Assembly: GCA_963739085.1 (NCBI GenBank)
Contig: CAVTZA010000012.1
Coordinates: 186,001-250,000 of the forward strand
Source: DATFQE01 sp963739085
Lineage (GTDB): Bacteria; Actinomycetota; Thermoleophilia; Gaiellales; Gaiellaceae
Length of the DNA stretch: 64,000 nt
Direction of reading: 5' to 3'
This document shows, piece after piece, positions 18,826-26,553 of the stretch; position 1 is the first letter of the stretch; every line of letters starts with the position of its first letter. Below the pieces are notes generated by a model, which saw only the letters and a program-made list of their open reading frames with translations, made no database searches and was not told where the DNA came from. The translations under genes were made by a program, and so were the position numbers.

Positions 18826-19455
18826 CTACGAGGTGGGCTCGACGATCCCGGCCGTCTCGACGAGACGGTCGAGGTTGCGCATGACCTTGTTGAACGTGAG
18901 CGGCGGCGCCACGTGCTCGCTCACGGTGTAGAGCGTCCCCTTCCGCCGCCAGGCGTAGAGGATGTGCCACTGGTCGGCGTCGCGGTTCACCGTGTAGACC
19001 GTGACGTTGCGGCCGCGAACGAGCCGCGTCTCGCGCGGGTCGCTGAAGCACGGGATGCTGCGCCGCCTGGTCTTCCCGCCGGTCGTCAGGGTGTCGATGC
19101 AGCGGGGAATGGCGGTGCGGCCGGGGTAGGCGCGGAAGTTGACGTGCACGTCGCCTGCGCCGGCCTCGTGCCACAGGAAGCCGACGAGGTAGCTCCGATC
19201 CTTGCCGACGGCCGGCCCGTCCGAGTTCCACTGGCCGCCGATCTTCGCGTCGAGCGGGCTCGGCATCCAGGACGGGCAGTACACGGCCACGCCCACGCGG
19301 TTCGCGAGCTGCTGCCAGCCTGCACGCCACTGAGCGGCGCACTGCGGCGCCTTGGTGGTCGCGGCCTGCGATTCCTCGCTCTCGCTGCCCGAGCACGCGG
19401 AGCCGAGCGCGAGGACGAGGCCCGCCAGGACGACGACGCCGATCCGCATACCCAC
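18826..19455 (-). CDS. Lipoprotein of unknown function
   Basis: 209 residues from GTG 19455 (VGMRIGVVVLAGLVLALGSACSG), with lipobox LGSAC, so exported and lipidated. The mature part is about 185 residues with several Cys and no family I recognise (VAVYCPSWMPSPLDAKIGGQW, SYLVGFLWHEAGAGDVHVNF). GTG 19455 is chosen because a TACCCT box stands 7 bases upstream; ATG 19449 is two codons in. It leads a two-gene transcript with the secreted protein downstream. Confidence 0.75.
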   Translation of the reverse strand: MGMRIGVVVLAGLVLALGSACSGSESEESQAATTKAPQCAAQWRAGWQQLANRVGVAVYCPSWMPSPLDAKIGGQWNSDGPAVGKDRSYLVGFLWHEAGAGDVHVNFRAYPGRTAIPRCIDTLTTGGKTRRRSIPCFSDPRETRLVRGRNVTVYTVNRDADQWHILYAWRRKGTLYTVSEHVAPPLTFNKVMRNLDRLVETAGIVEPTS

Positions 19456-19462
19456 GCGCCCA

Positions 19463-19468
19463 AGGGTA
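19463..19468 (-). promoter_or_regulatory. -10 box of the lipoprotein gene (leaderless)
   Basis: TACCCT on the minus strand, 7 bases before GTG 19455. Confidence 0.45.
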
Positions 19469-19475
19469 CCGGCCC

Positions 19476-20783
19476 TCAGAGCCGGTAGACGGCGACCCAC
19501 GGGCCCGAGTAGTCGCCGTCCGGATCGAGCCGGTAGACGCGTGTCGCCGACCGTTCCAGGGCGTCGTAGAAGGCGGCCTCTCGAGGGTAGTCGTGCTCGG
19601 CGGCGCGGACGCGGTCGGCAATGGCTCCCGAGACGACCACGTACCGCACGCCCTCTCTCCGCAGCCGCCGCAGGTCACGCCTCGAGTCCGCGGCCTGCCA
19701 GGGTGCCGGCAGCTCGAAGCGCTCCACGCGCCGGCCGAACGGCGGCGCCGAGGGATCGGCGGCGATGCGGGCCGACCCGGGGATCCGCTGCTCGATCCAG
19801 GCCTGCGCGGCCTCCCGCGTGTCCTGCCGGGTCAGCTCACGGGTGTCCCGAATCGACCACGTGAGCGGTATGACAAGCAGCACGAGCGTGACCGGCGCGA
19901 GCGCCCCGAGGCTTCCCGCCAGGGCGCCCAGCACGGGAACGAGCGGCAGCACGTAGCGGTCGAAGTGGGCATCGATCGGGAGCAGGGTTGCGAAGTAGGC
20001 GAGCGCGAACGAAGCGAGCACGAGGTCGGCCTGGCGCCGGCGCACGAGCGCGACGACGAGCGCCGCGCCGGCCACGATCAGAACGGGGCCTACGGCTTCC
20101 CAGAGCCGGTCGACGAAGGCGAACGGCGTCCACGGGTCGTTCTCGAAGCCCAGCCATCCGTCGTTCGCGCGCTCACTGACGCGGCGGGCGTCGTCCGCAG
20201 CCGCGCCCGCGTGCACGAGCACGAACGGGCTTGCGGCCGCAAACGCGACCACCGCGAGCCCGAGGCCGATCGCGAGCCGCCGGCGCTCCCGGTACCCGGC
20301 CACGACGAGCGGCAGGAGCAGCACGACCCCGGGGTACTTCGCCGCGGCGGCGAGGCCCGCGGCCAGGCCGGCGAGCTCGAGCCGCCTCGTCACCATCAGC
20401 CCGAGCGACACCGTCGCGAGCGTCGTGAAGGGCACGTCGGTCACGGCCGTCCGCGAGTAGGCGACGTGCGTCGTCGCCACCGCCGTGAACGCGCCGGCCA
20501 CGAAGCCGGCCAGTGTCCCGTAGGCGCGGGCTCCGAGCCACCAGGCCGCGGCGACCCCGGCCACGCCGAATGCGACAACGACGAGCCGACCGGCGAGGTA
20601 CGAGGGATCGTCGAGCCCGAGCTGCGCCGGCGCCAGCGCCTCGATCACGAGCGAGGGGTAGTCGTACCAACCCGGATCGAGGCCGCCGCCGTGCGCCATC
20701 TCCCAGGCGCGCGGGACGATGCTCTGCTCGTCCGGGTTCAGGAGCGGGTACGGCAGCCCGTAGGTGATCCCGACGAGCCGCAA
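19476..20783 (-). CDS. Glycosyltransferase family 39-like membrane protein
   Basis: At least 435 residues, polytopic. After the first helix comes YGLPYPLLNPDEQS, the acidic extracytoplasmic loop of GT-C/ArnT/PMT-type transferases, then many helices (YLAGRLVVVAFGVAGVAAAWWLG, AAAKYPGVVLLLPLVVAGY). Such enzymes move a sugar from a polyprenyl carrier to a protein, lipid or glycan outside the membrane. The frame is open upstream and overlaps the previous gene's stop; a CTG at 20837 would complete the first helix (SRRAALGLAGLLAGAAALRL), so TTG 20783 may be too short. Confidence 0.85.
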   Translation of the reverse strand: MRLVGITYGLPYPLLNPDEQSIVPRAWEMAHGGGLDPGWYDYPSLVIEALAPAQLGLDDPSYLAGRLVVVAFGVAGVAAAWWLGARAYGTLAGFVAGAFTAVATTHVAYSRTAVTDVPFTTLATVSLGLMVTRRLELAGLAAGLAAAAKYPGVVLLLPLVVAGYRERRRLAIGLGLAVVAFAAASPFVLVHAGAAADDARRVSERANDGWLGFENDPWTPFAFVDRLWEAVGPVLIVAGAALVVALVRRRQADLVLASFALAYFATLLPIDAHFDRYVLPLVPVLGALAGSLGALAPVTLVLLVIPLTWSIRDTRELTRQDTREAAQAWIEQRIPGSARIAADPSAPPFGRRVERFELPAPWQAADSRRDLRRLRREGVRYVVVSGAIADRVRAAEHDYPREAAFYDALERSATRVYRLDPDGDYSGPWVAVYRL

Positions 20784-20833
20784 GGCCGCGGCACCTGCGA
20801 GCAGGCCCGCCAGCCCGAGGGCAGCGCGACGGC

Positions 20834-21421
20834 TCAGACCTCGGGCGGTGCGGCGCCGACGAGCTCCGTCACGTTGCCGGCCGCGACGACGACGGCGTCC
20901 ATACCCGCCCGCTCCAGCTCGTCGACCTCGGCGCGCACGCCGCCGCCGAGGTCCGCGATCGCGAGCTTGCCCGCCGGCACGTCGGTCAGCAGCTCGAGCG
21001 CGCGCTCGTGGGCGGACTGCCCGTCCTCGGCGTCGCGCGGCGAGAGCAGGAAGATCTCGGGGTCGATCCGCTCCAGCGCCAGCTCGAGCTCTTCCGCGTC
21101 CTTGACGTCCACGACGACCTCGAGCCCGAGCCCGGCGATCTCGTCCGCGAGCCGTTCCAGCTCGCCGTCGCCGTCGTTCCGCTCAACGCTGACCAGGCAC
21201 GCGTCGGCGCCGCAGCGGCGGGCCTCCTCGGCCGAGCCCTCCGCCCGCCACAGCACGGGAAGCGACACCGCGTCGCGCAAACCGGCGAGCGCGTTCCAGA
21301 CGATCACGCCCTCGGCCCGCTGCTCCTCGGCGAGGCGGGCCGCATCGAGATCGCCCACGGGAACGAGCACGGAGATCCCGTCGCCCTCGGAGATGGCCTG
21401 ACTGAACCGGCGGCTGGTCAC
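20834..21421 (-). CDS. Short indole-3-glycerol-phosphate-synthase-like protein
   Basis: 195 residues. The start, RRFSQAISEGDGISVLVPV, resembles the conserved RFSxAI-xGxxxSVIA block of TrpC, followed by beta/alpha units (GVIVWNALAGLRDAVSLPVLWR, VDVKDAEELELALE, GKLAIADLGGG). True TrpC is about 260 residues; here the N-terminal lid and part of the barrel are missing and the catalytic Lys/Glu set is not recognisable, so activity is doubtful. GTG start with TACGAT 8 bases upstream. Confidence 0.6.
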   Translation of the reverse strand: MTSRRFSQAISEGDGISVLVPVGDLDAARLAEEQRAEGVIVWNALAGLRDAVSLPVLWRAEGSAEEARRCGADACLVSVERNDGDGELERLADEIAGLGLEVVVDVKDAEELELALERIDPEIFLLSPRDAEDGQSAHERALELLTDVPAGKLAIADLGGGVRAEVDELERAGMDAVVVAAGNVTELVGAAPPEV

Positions 21422-21443
21422 GCGCGCGTGGATCGTACGTTGT

Positions 21444-22244
21444 CTAGACGCCGATCGGATGCCAGACGGTCTTCAGCTCCAGGAACGAAGCGACATCCCA
21501 GGGGCTCTGGCCGTCGGCGGCTCCGCGGACGACGCGCTTGACGTTCTCGGCTGCTAGCCGCTCGAGCTCCGCGACGTCGCCGTCGGCGCCCGCGACATCG
21601 ATGGCGTTGACGTCCATGTGGCCGGCGAGGATCGGCGCCAGTTCCGCCCGGTAGCCGGTGATGATGTTGACGACGCCGCCGGGGACGTCGGAGGTGGCGA
21701 GCACCTCCGCGAGCTCGACCGCGGCCAGCGGCTGCGACTCCGACGCGAGCACGACCGTCGAGTTTCCGCCGACGATCGCGGGCATCACGCGTGAGACGAG
21801 CCCGAGCAGCGGCGGCTCGTCGGGCGCGACGATCCCGACGACGCCCGTCGGCTCCGGGATCGTGAAGTTGAAGTAGGAGCCCGCGACCGGGTTCGAGGTC
21901 CCGAGCACTTGCGCGATCTTGTCGGCCCAGCCCGCGTACCAGACGATGCGGTCGACCGAGCGGTTGACCTCGTCCTCGTCGCCGGTGAGATCGGCGAAGT
22001 CGCGCGTACGCGCCTCGAGCATCTCGGCCACCCGGTACAGCACCTGCCCGCGGTTGTAGGCGGTCATGCCCGACCACTTGCCGAACGCTCCCCGGGCGGC
22101 GCGCACAGCGTCACGGACGTCCTTGCGCGAGCCCCAGGCGACGTTGGCGCCCTGCACCTCGTACGAGCGGCCCGACTCCGAGCGCGGGAAGGCGCCGCCG
22201 ACGAAGAGCTTGTACGTCTTCCGCACCGGGAGGCGCTCGCTCAC
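21444..22244 (-). CDS. Truncated, non-catalytic aldehyde dehydrogenase-family protein
   Basis: 266 residues from GTG 22244, half the normal ALDH length. It aligns with the NAD-binding half (KTYKLFVGGAFPRSESGRSYEV, YNRGQVLYRVAEMLEARTRDFADL, TGVVGIVAPDEPPLLGLVSRVMPAIVGGNSTVVLASE, GGVVNIITGYRAELAPIL) but ends before any catalytic-cysteine domain, and the usual PWNFP is VAPDEP. It overlaps the full-length ALDH by 4 bases, so the two are coupled and may form one complex, as the two halves of ALDH16 proteins do. Confidence 0.85.
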   Translation of the reverse strand: MSERLPVRKTYKLFVGGAFPRSESGRSYEVQGANVAWGSRKDVRDAVRAARGAFGKWSGMTAYNRGQVLYRVAEMLEARTRDFADLTGDEDEVNRSVDRIVWYAGWADKIAQVLGTSNPVAGSYFNFTIPEPTGVVGIVAPDEPPLLGLVSRVMPAIVGGNSTVVLASESQPLAAVELAEVLATSDVPGGVVNIITGYRAELAPILAGHMDVNAIDVAGADGDVAELERLAAENVKRVVRGAADGQSPWDVASFLELKTVWHPIGV

Positions 22245-23728
22245 GCCTCGTCCTCGAACTTCAGGTACGGCGCCAGGCCGTGGAGGCCGCCCTCGCGGCC
22301 GAAGCCCGACTCCTTGTAGCCGCCGAACGGCGACGACGGGTCGAAGCGGTTGTAGGTGTTCGCCCAGACGACGCCGGCCCGCAGCCGCTGCGCCATCGAG
22401 AGGATGCGCGAGCCCTTGTCCGTCCAGACGCCGGCGGAGAGCCCGTACGGCGTGTTGTTTGCCTTCTCGACCGCCTCGTCGGGGGTGCGGAACGTGAGCA
22501 CGGACAACACCGGGCCGAAGATCTCCTCCTGCGCGATGCGGTAGCTCTGCGCGACGCCGGTGAAGACCGTCGGCGCGAACCAGTAGCCCTTCTCGGGGAG
22601 CACGCAAGGCGGCTGGTAGATGTCTGCGCCCTCCTCCTTGCCGCTCTCGACGAGCTCGCTGATCTTCTCGAGCTGCATCGCCGAGTTGATCGCGCCCACG
22701 TCGGTGTTCTTGTCGAGCGGGTCGCCGACCCGCAGCGTCGTCAGGCGCCGCTTGAGCTTGTCGACCGCCGCCGTGTAGATGGACTCCTGCACGAACAGGC
22801 GCGAGCCGGCGCAGCAGACGTGGCCCTGGTTGAAGTAGATGCCGTTGACGATCCCCTCGACCGCCTGGTCGAGCGGCGCGTCGTCGAAGATGATGTTCGC
22901 TGCCTTGCCGCCGAGCTCGAGCGTCAGCTTCTTGCTCGTGCCCGCGAGCTCCCGCTGGATCGCCTTGCCGACCTCGGTCGAGCCGGTGAAGGCGATCTTG
23001 TCGACGTCCGGATGCTTGACGAGCTCGGCGCCGGCGCGGCCGTCGCCGGTGACGATGTTGACGACGCCCGGCGGCAGCTCCGCCTGGCGCAGCACGTCGC
23101 AGAAGAGGAGCGCGGTGAGCGGGGTCGTCTCGGCGGGCTTGAGGACGACCGTGTTCCCGGCCGCGAGCGCGGGCGCGATCTTCCAGGAGAGCATCAGCAT
23201 CGGGAAGTTCCACGGGATGATCTGGCCCGCGACGCCGATCGGCCGCGGCTTGCGGTTCGGGAACGCGTACTCGAGCTTGTCCGCCCAGCCGGCGTAGTAG
23301 AAGAAGTGCGCGGCCGCGAGCGGGAGGTCGACGTCGCGCGACTCCTTGATCGGCTTGCCTCCGTTCAGCGACTCGAGCACCGCGAACTCACGCGAGCGCT
23401 CCTGGAGGATGCGCGCGATGCGGAAGAGGTACTTCGCGCGCTCGGCGGCCGGTCGCGAGCCCCATCCGTCGTCGAAGGCCTCCCGGGCGGCCTGAACTGC
23501 GAGGCCGACGTCCTCGGGCCCGGCCTGCGCGACCTCGGCGAGCTGCTCTTCGTCGCGGGGCGAGATGGTCGGGAAGTACTCGCCCGACCTCGGCTCGACC
23601 CAGTCGCCGCCCACGAACAGCCCGTACCGGTCCTGCAGCGTGACGATGTCGGTCGACTCGGGCGCCGGCGCATACGTCCAGTCGGCCGGAACGGGAGCCC
23701 GATCCTGCTTGCGCTCGAGATCGCTCAT
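22241..23728 (-). CDS. Aldehyde dehydrogenase (catalytic subunit of the pair)
   Basis: 495 residues from ATG 23728, preceded by GAGGAGG at 9 bases. Complete ALDH: PWNFPMLMLSWKIAPALAAGNTVVLKPAE, FTGSTEVGKAI, LELGGKAANIIFDDAPL with the catalytic Glu, and the cysteine segment YFNQGHVCCAGSRLFVQ. It oxidises an aldehyde to the acid with NAD(P). Immediately downstream of deoC, the natural substrate could be the acetaldehyde released by deoxyribose-phosphate aldolase; this is inferred from context. Confidence 0.93.
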   Translation of the reverse strand: MSDLERKQDRAPVPADWTYAPAPESTDIVTLQDRYGLFVGGDWVEPRSGEYFPTISPRDEEQLAEVAQAGPEDVGLAVQAAREAFDDGWGSRPAAERAKYLFRIARILQERSREFAVLESLNGGKPIKESRDVDLPLAAAHFFYYAGWADKLEYAFPNRKPRPIGVAGQIIPWNFPMLMLSWKIAPALAAGNTVVLKPAETTPLTALLFCDVLRQAELPPGVVNIVTGDGRAGAELVKHPDVDKIAFTGSTEVGKAIQRELAGTSKKLTLELGGKAANIIFDDAPLDQAVEGIVNGIYFNQGHVCCAGSRLFVQESIYTAAVDKLKRRLTTLRVGDPLDKNTDVGAINSAMQLEKISELVESGKEEGADIYQPPCVLPEKGYWFAPTVFTGVAQSYRIAQEEIFGPVLSVLTFRTPDEAVEKANNTPYGLSAGVWTDKGSRILSMAQRLRAGVVWANTYNRFDPSSPFGGYKESGFGREGGLHGLAPYLKFEDEA

Positions 23729-23807
23729 CGCAGCCGGCCTCCTCGAGCCAAAGCGAAAGCGCCGAGCCGCTCTCCGCGAGCCGCCGCGTGGGGGCCCGCC
23801 ACCCACC

Positions 23808-23828
23808 CCCCACCCTTGATGGGTGGGG
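23808..23828 (-). terminator. Hairpin between deoC and the aldehyde dehydrogenase genes
   Basis: CCCCACCC-TTGAT-GGGTGGGG, an 8-bp stem about 50 bases downstream of the deoC stop. No U-tract. It may terminate or attenuate transcription from deoC. Confidence 0.5.
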
Positions 23829-23878
23829 TTGAGAGTACGGCGCCCGATGTCACGGGAATGTGTCGGTTCCGGGTCAAA

Positions 23879-24814
23879 TCAGTCGATCGTGAAGTAGTCG
23901 GGGCTCTGGTACAGGCCGGTTTTCTCCTTGCGGATCTGCATGAGGACGTCGTTCAGCAGGGAGGACGCGCCGAAGCGATGCAGGTCCGGGGTGAGCCAGT
24001 CCGGGCCGACGGTCTCGTGCACGACGACCAGGTGCTGCACGGCCTGCTTCGCATTGCGGATCCCGCCGGCCGGCTTGAACCCGACCTTGCGGCCCGTCTC
24101 CTCGTGCACGTCGCGGATCGCCTCGAGCATGCAGAGCGAGACGGGAAGCGTCGCTGCCGGCGACACCTTGCCCGTCGACGTCTTGATGAAATCGGCGCCG
24201 GCGGCCATCGCGAGCAGGCTCGCCCGGCGCACGTTGTCGTACGTCCCCAGCTCGCCGGTCTCGAGGATCACCTTCAGGTGCGCGTCGCCGCTCGCCTCCT
24301 TCACCCGCACGATCTCGTCGTACACCTTCGCGTAGCGGCCGGAGAGGAAGGCGCCGCGGTCGATCACCATGTCGATCTCGTCGGCGCCGAGCTCGACGGC
24401 GCTGCGCACGTCCGCCACCTTGAGGTCGGTCGGGTACTGACCCGAAGGGAACCCCGTGGCGACCGAGGCCACCTTGACGTCACTGCCCGCGAGCCGCTCC
24501 TTCGCATGGCGGACGAGGTTGGGATAGACGCACACCGCGGCGACGGCCGGAATCGTCCGGTCGGCGTCGGGTCGCATCGCCTTCGAGCAGAGCGCCGCGA
24601 CCTTGCCGGGCGTGTCGGCGCCCTCGAGCGTCGTCAGGTCCATCATCCGTACGGCCAGGTCGAGCGCCCAGAGCTTCGCGTCCTTCTTGATCGAACGCTT
24701 GGCAAGCGAAGCCGCGCGCTCCTCGAGCGCGACCGCGTCGACCGACCCGACGCGAGGGATCCGGGGCTCGAGCGGAAGCTCGAAGCCGGCCGGAAGAGCC
24801 GGCGCCTTCGCCAT
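23879..24814 (-). CDS. deoC: Deoxyribose-phosphate aldolase
   Basis: 311 residues, longer at the N-terminus than E. coli DeoC (259). The Schiff-base lysine is in ADFIKTSTGK and the second lysine in KVGFKPAGGIRN; ELGADEIDMVIDRGAFLSG is also characteristic. It splits 2-deoxyribose-5-phosphate into glyceraldehyde-3-phosphate and acetaldehyde. ATG start with TACACT 6 bases upstream. Confidence 0.95.
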   Translation of the reverse strand: MAKAPALPAGFELPLEPRIPRVGSVDAVALEERAASLAKRSIKKDAKLWALDLAVRMMDLTTLEGADTPGKVAALCSKAMRPDADRTIPAVAAVCVYPNLVRHAKERLAGSDVKVASVATGFPSGQYPTDLKVADVRSAVELGADEIDMVIDRGAFLSGRYAKVYDEIVRVKEASGDAHLKVILETGELGTYDNVRRASLLAMAAGADFIKTSTGKVSPAATLPVSLCMLEAIRDVHEETGRKVGFKPAGGIRNAKQAVQHLVVVHETVGPDWLTPDLHRFGASSLLNDVLMQIRKEKTGLYQSPDYFTID

Positions 24815-24820
24815 GGGTTG

Positions 24821-24826
24821 AGTGTA
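24821..24826 (-). promoter_or_regulatory. -10 box of deoC (leaderless)
   Basis: TACACT on the minus strand, 6 bases before the deoC ATG; no Shine-Dalgarno. Confidence 0.5.
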
Positions 24827-24854
24827 GCCCCGCTCCCTCGCCCGACCGCGGCGC

Positions 24855-25286
24855 TCAGGCCTCGATCTCGACGTCCTCGCAGGCCAGCTCGATCGACTCG
24901 ATCGCGACCTCGTTCGCCTTCGCAGCGAGCGTCGGGCCGTCGTACTTCACGGGCCAGGCGTCCCGCAGGAGCCAGCGCCGGACGTCCTGCCGCGAGGCGT
25001 CGAGCAGGACGATCACCGCACTCCGGCGTTGCAGGTCGCCGAGCGACACCGCCCGGAACCACTCGTACAGCGAGAGGTCGCTCGTGATTCCTCGCTTCAG
25101 GATCGCGTTGGAGACGCTCGTCCGGCCCGGGAGCTTGCGCGTCCACGACACCTTGTCGGCGCCCTCGCGATACTCGACGACCGCGATCGACGCCGTCGGG
25201 ACGATCACCTCGGCGAACTGGGCCTCGGCGATGCCGTCGATCTCGACGCGGAAGTTGAAGTTGCGGTACGGCTGCTCGTCAGGCAT
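24855..25286 (-). CDS. Phage tail tube (gp19/T4-like) protein, stand-alone
   Basis: 143 residues matching the tail-tube family found in contractile phages and extracellular injection systems: start YRNFNFRVEIDGIAEAQFAEV, middle VEYREGADKVSWTRKLPGRT, then TSDLSLYEWFRAVS, VIVLLDASRQDVRRWLLRDAWPVKYDGPTL, ending NEVAIESIELACEDVEI. In an injection system it would polymerise into the inner tube. No sheath, baseplate, spike or ClpV-like ATPase gene is nearby. It overlaps the upstream 128-residue gene by 8 bases. Confidence 0.85.
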   Translation of the reverse strand: MPDEQPYRNFNFRVEIDGIAEAQFAEVIVPTASIAVVEYREGADKVSWTRKLPGRTSVSNAILKRGITSDLSLYEWFRAVSLGDLQRRSAVIVLLDASRQDVRRWLLRDAWPVKYDGPTLAAKANEVAIESIELACEDVEIEA

Positions 25287-25665
25287 CGGTCTCTCCTTCG
25301 GGAACGTAGGCGAGGTCGCGGTAGATCGAGAGGTCGTGCGTCATGGCGTGCTTGCGCCGCTCGCCGCCGGGCGTCCGGTAGGCCACGGTCGCGGTCAGCT
25401 GCGTCGGCTCGTCGCGGCCGAAGTAGGCGGCGCTCGAATCGAGCAGCGTGCGCACTTCCCGGCCTGGGCCGAGGAATTCGATCCGCCGGAACAGCCCCAG
25501 CTCGTTCATCTCGCGACGGCCGCCGAGACCGCGGAACGGTTTGTCGAAGCTGGTCGAGACACCCAGAGCCGGCGCCGGGCCGATGTTCCGAACACCGACG
25601 TAGAGCAATCCGCGGTCGAACTCGAAGTCGACGACGACCTGCAGGTCCGTGTCGGGCGGCGGCAC
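25279..25665 (-). CDS. Hypothetical protein coupled to the tail-tube-like gene
   Basis: 128 residues from GTG 25665, soluble, beta-rich in appearance (LQVVVDFEFDRGLLYVGVRNIG, PTQLTATVAYRTPGGERRKHAM). No family recognised. A TAGCAT box 7 bases upstream, overlapping the malF-like stop codon, suggests a leaderless start. It shares a transcript with the tail-tube-like gene. Confidence 0.7.
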   Translation of the reverse strand: MPPPDTDLQVVVDFEFDRGLLYVGVRNIGPAPALGVSTSFDKPFRGLGGRREMNELGLFRRIEFLGPGREVRTLLDSSAAYFGRDEPTQLTATVAYRTPGGERRKHAMTHDLSIYRDLAYVPEGETDA

Positions 25666-25672
25666 GGCGGAG

Positions 25673-25678
25673 ATGCTA
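25673..25678 (-). promoter_or_regulatory. -10 box upstream of the hypothetical/tail-tube pair
   Basis: TAGCAT on the minus strand, 7 bases before GTG 25665; its first bases are the stop codon of the preceding permease gene. Confidence 0.4.
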
Positions 25679-26551
25679 GATCGCGAACGACGCGCGCCAG
25701 CGCCGCAGCAGCAGCCACTGCACGCAGACGATCGCCGCCGTGATCCCGAACATCACGAGCGTCGCTGCAGCCGCGTAGCCGTAGCGCAGGTACTCGAACC
25801 CCTCGCGGTAGACGAAGAGCGGCAGATAGGTGGTGGCGTAGGGCGGCGGGCCGCCGTCGGTCAGGATCAGCGCCGGCACGAAGTTGAGCTGGAACGTGAA
25901 GATCGTGTCGCGCAAGAGCAGGAGCGCGAGCACGGGCGCCATCAGCGGCAACGTCAGCCGCGTCAAGGCCCACCAGGCGCCCGCGCCCTCGACCGCGGCG
26001 AGCTCGTACAGCTCGCGCGGGAGCGAGGCCCGGACGGCGAGCACCACGACGAACGCCTCGCCGAGCGTGAACGCCGTCATCACGATCACCGCCCAGCGGG
26101 CGGAGCCGGGGTCCGAGAACCACGACGGCGACGGCAGACCGAGCCGGTCGAGCGTCAGGTTCAGCGGCCCGTACAGCGGGTTGAAGATCCACAGCCAGAC
26201 CAGCGCCCAGGCGATGTCGGGGACCGCCGTCGGCAGATAGACCGCCGTCCGCGCGCCGCCCACGCCGCGGAAGCCGCGAGCGAGGAGCAGGCCGAGCGCG
26301 AGCGCGCCCGCGAGCCGGATCGGAACCGCCCACGCGACGAACGAGAGCGAGTTCTCGACCGCCTGCCGGAAGACGTCGTCGTGCCAGAGCTCGCGGAAGT
26401 TCCCGAGCCCGATCCAGTCCGGCGACCGCAGGAGGTCGTACTCGGTGAACGCCAGCCAGAGGGTGACCGCGGCCGGAACGAAGACGAGCCCGCCCAGCCC
26501 GACGAGGTACGGGGCGAGCATCGCCGCGAGCTCCAGGCGGTCGCGTCGCAC
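25676..26551 (-). CDS. Sugar-type ABC transporter permease (MalF/UgpA family)
   Basis: 291 residues from GTG 26551, 2 bases after the stop of the binding-protein gene. Six hydrophobic segments (LAAMLAPYLVGLGGLVFVP, TAVYLPTAVPDIAWALVWLWIF) and the EAA loop ELYELAAVEGAGAWWALTRLTLPL that contacts the ATPase. No ATPase gene is adjacent; a shared MsiK-type ATPase elsewhere is likely. Confidence 0.9.
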   Translation of the reverse strand: MRRDRLELAAMLAPYLVGLGGLVFVPAAVTLWLAFTEYDLLRSPDWIGLGNFRELWHDDVFRQAVENSLSFVAWAVPIRLAGALALGLLLARGFRGVGGARTAVYLPTAVPDIAWALVWLWIFNPLYGPLNLTLDRLGLPSPSWFSDPGSARWAVIVMTAFTLGEAFVVVLAVRASLPRELYELAAVEGAGAWWALTRLTLPLMAPVLALLLLRDTIFTFQLNFVPALILTDGGPPPYATTYLPLFVYREGFEYLRYGYAAAATLVMFGITAAIVCVQWLLLRRWRASFAI

Positions 26552-26553
26552 GC

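Noticed and set aside
22280..25087. 935-codon plus-strand frame
   Set aside because: Antisense to the aldehyde dehydrogenase and deoC genes, which carry full family motifs on the minus strand.
24855..25665. Prophage or complete extracellular injection system
   Set aside because: Only one tail-type gene; no sheath, baseplate, spike, ATPase, capsid or integrase in the window.
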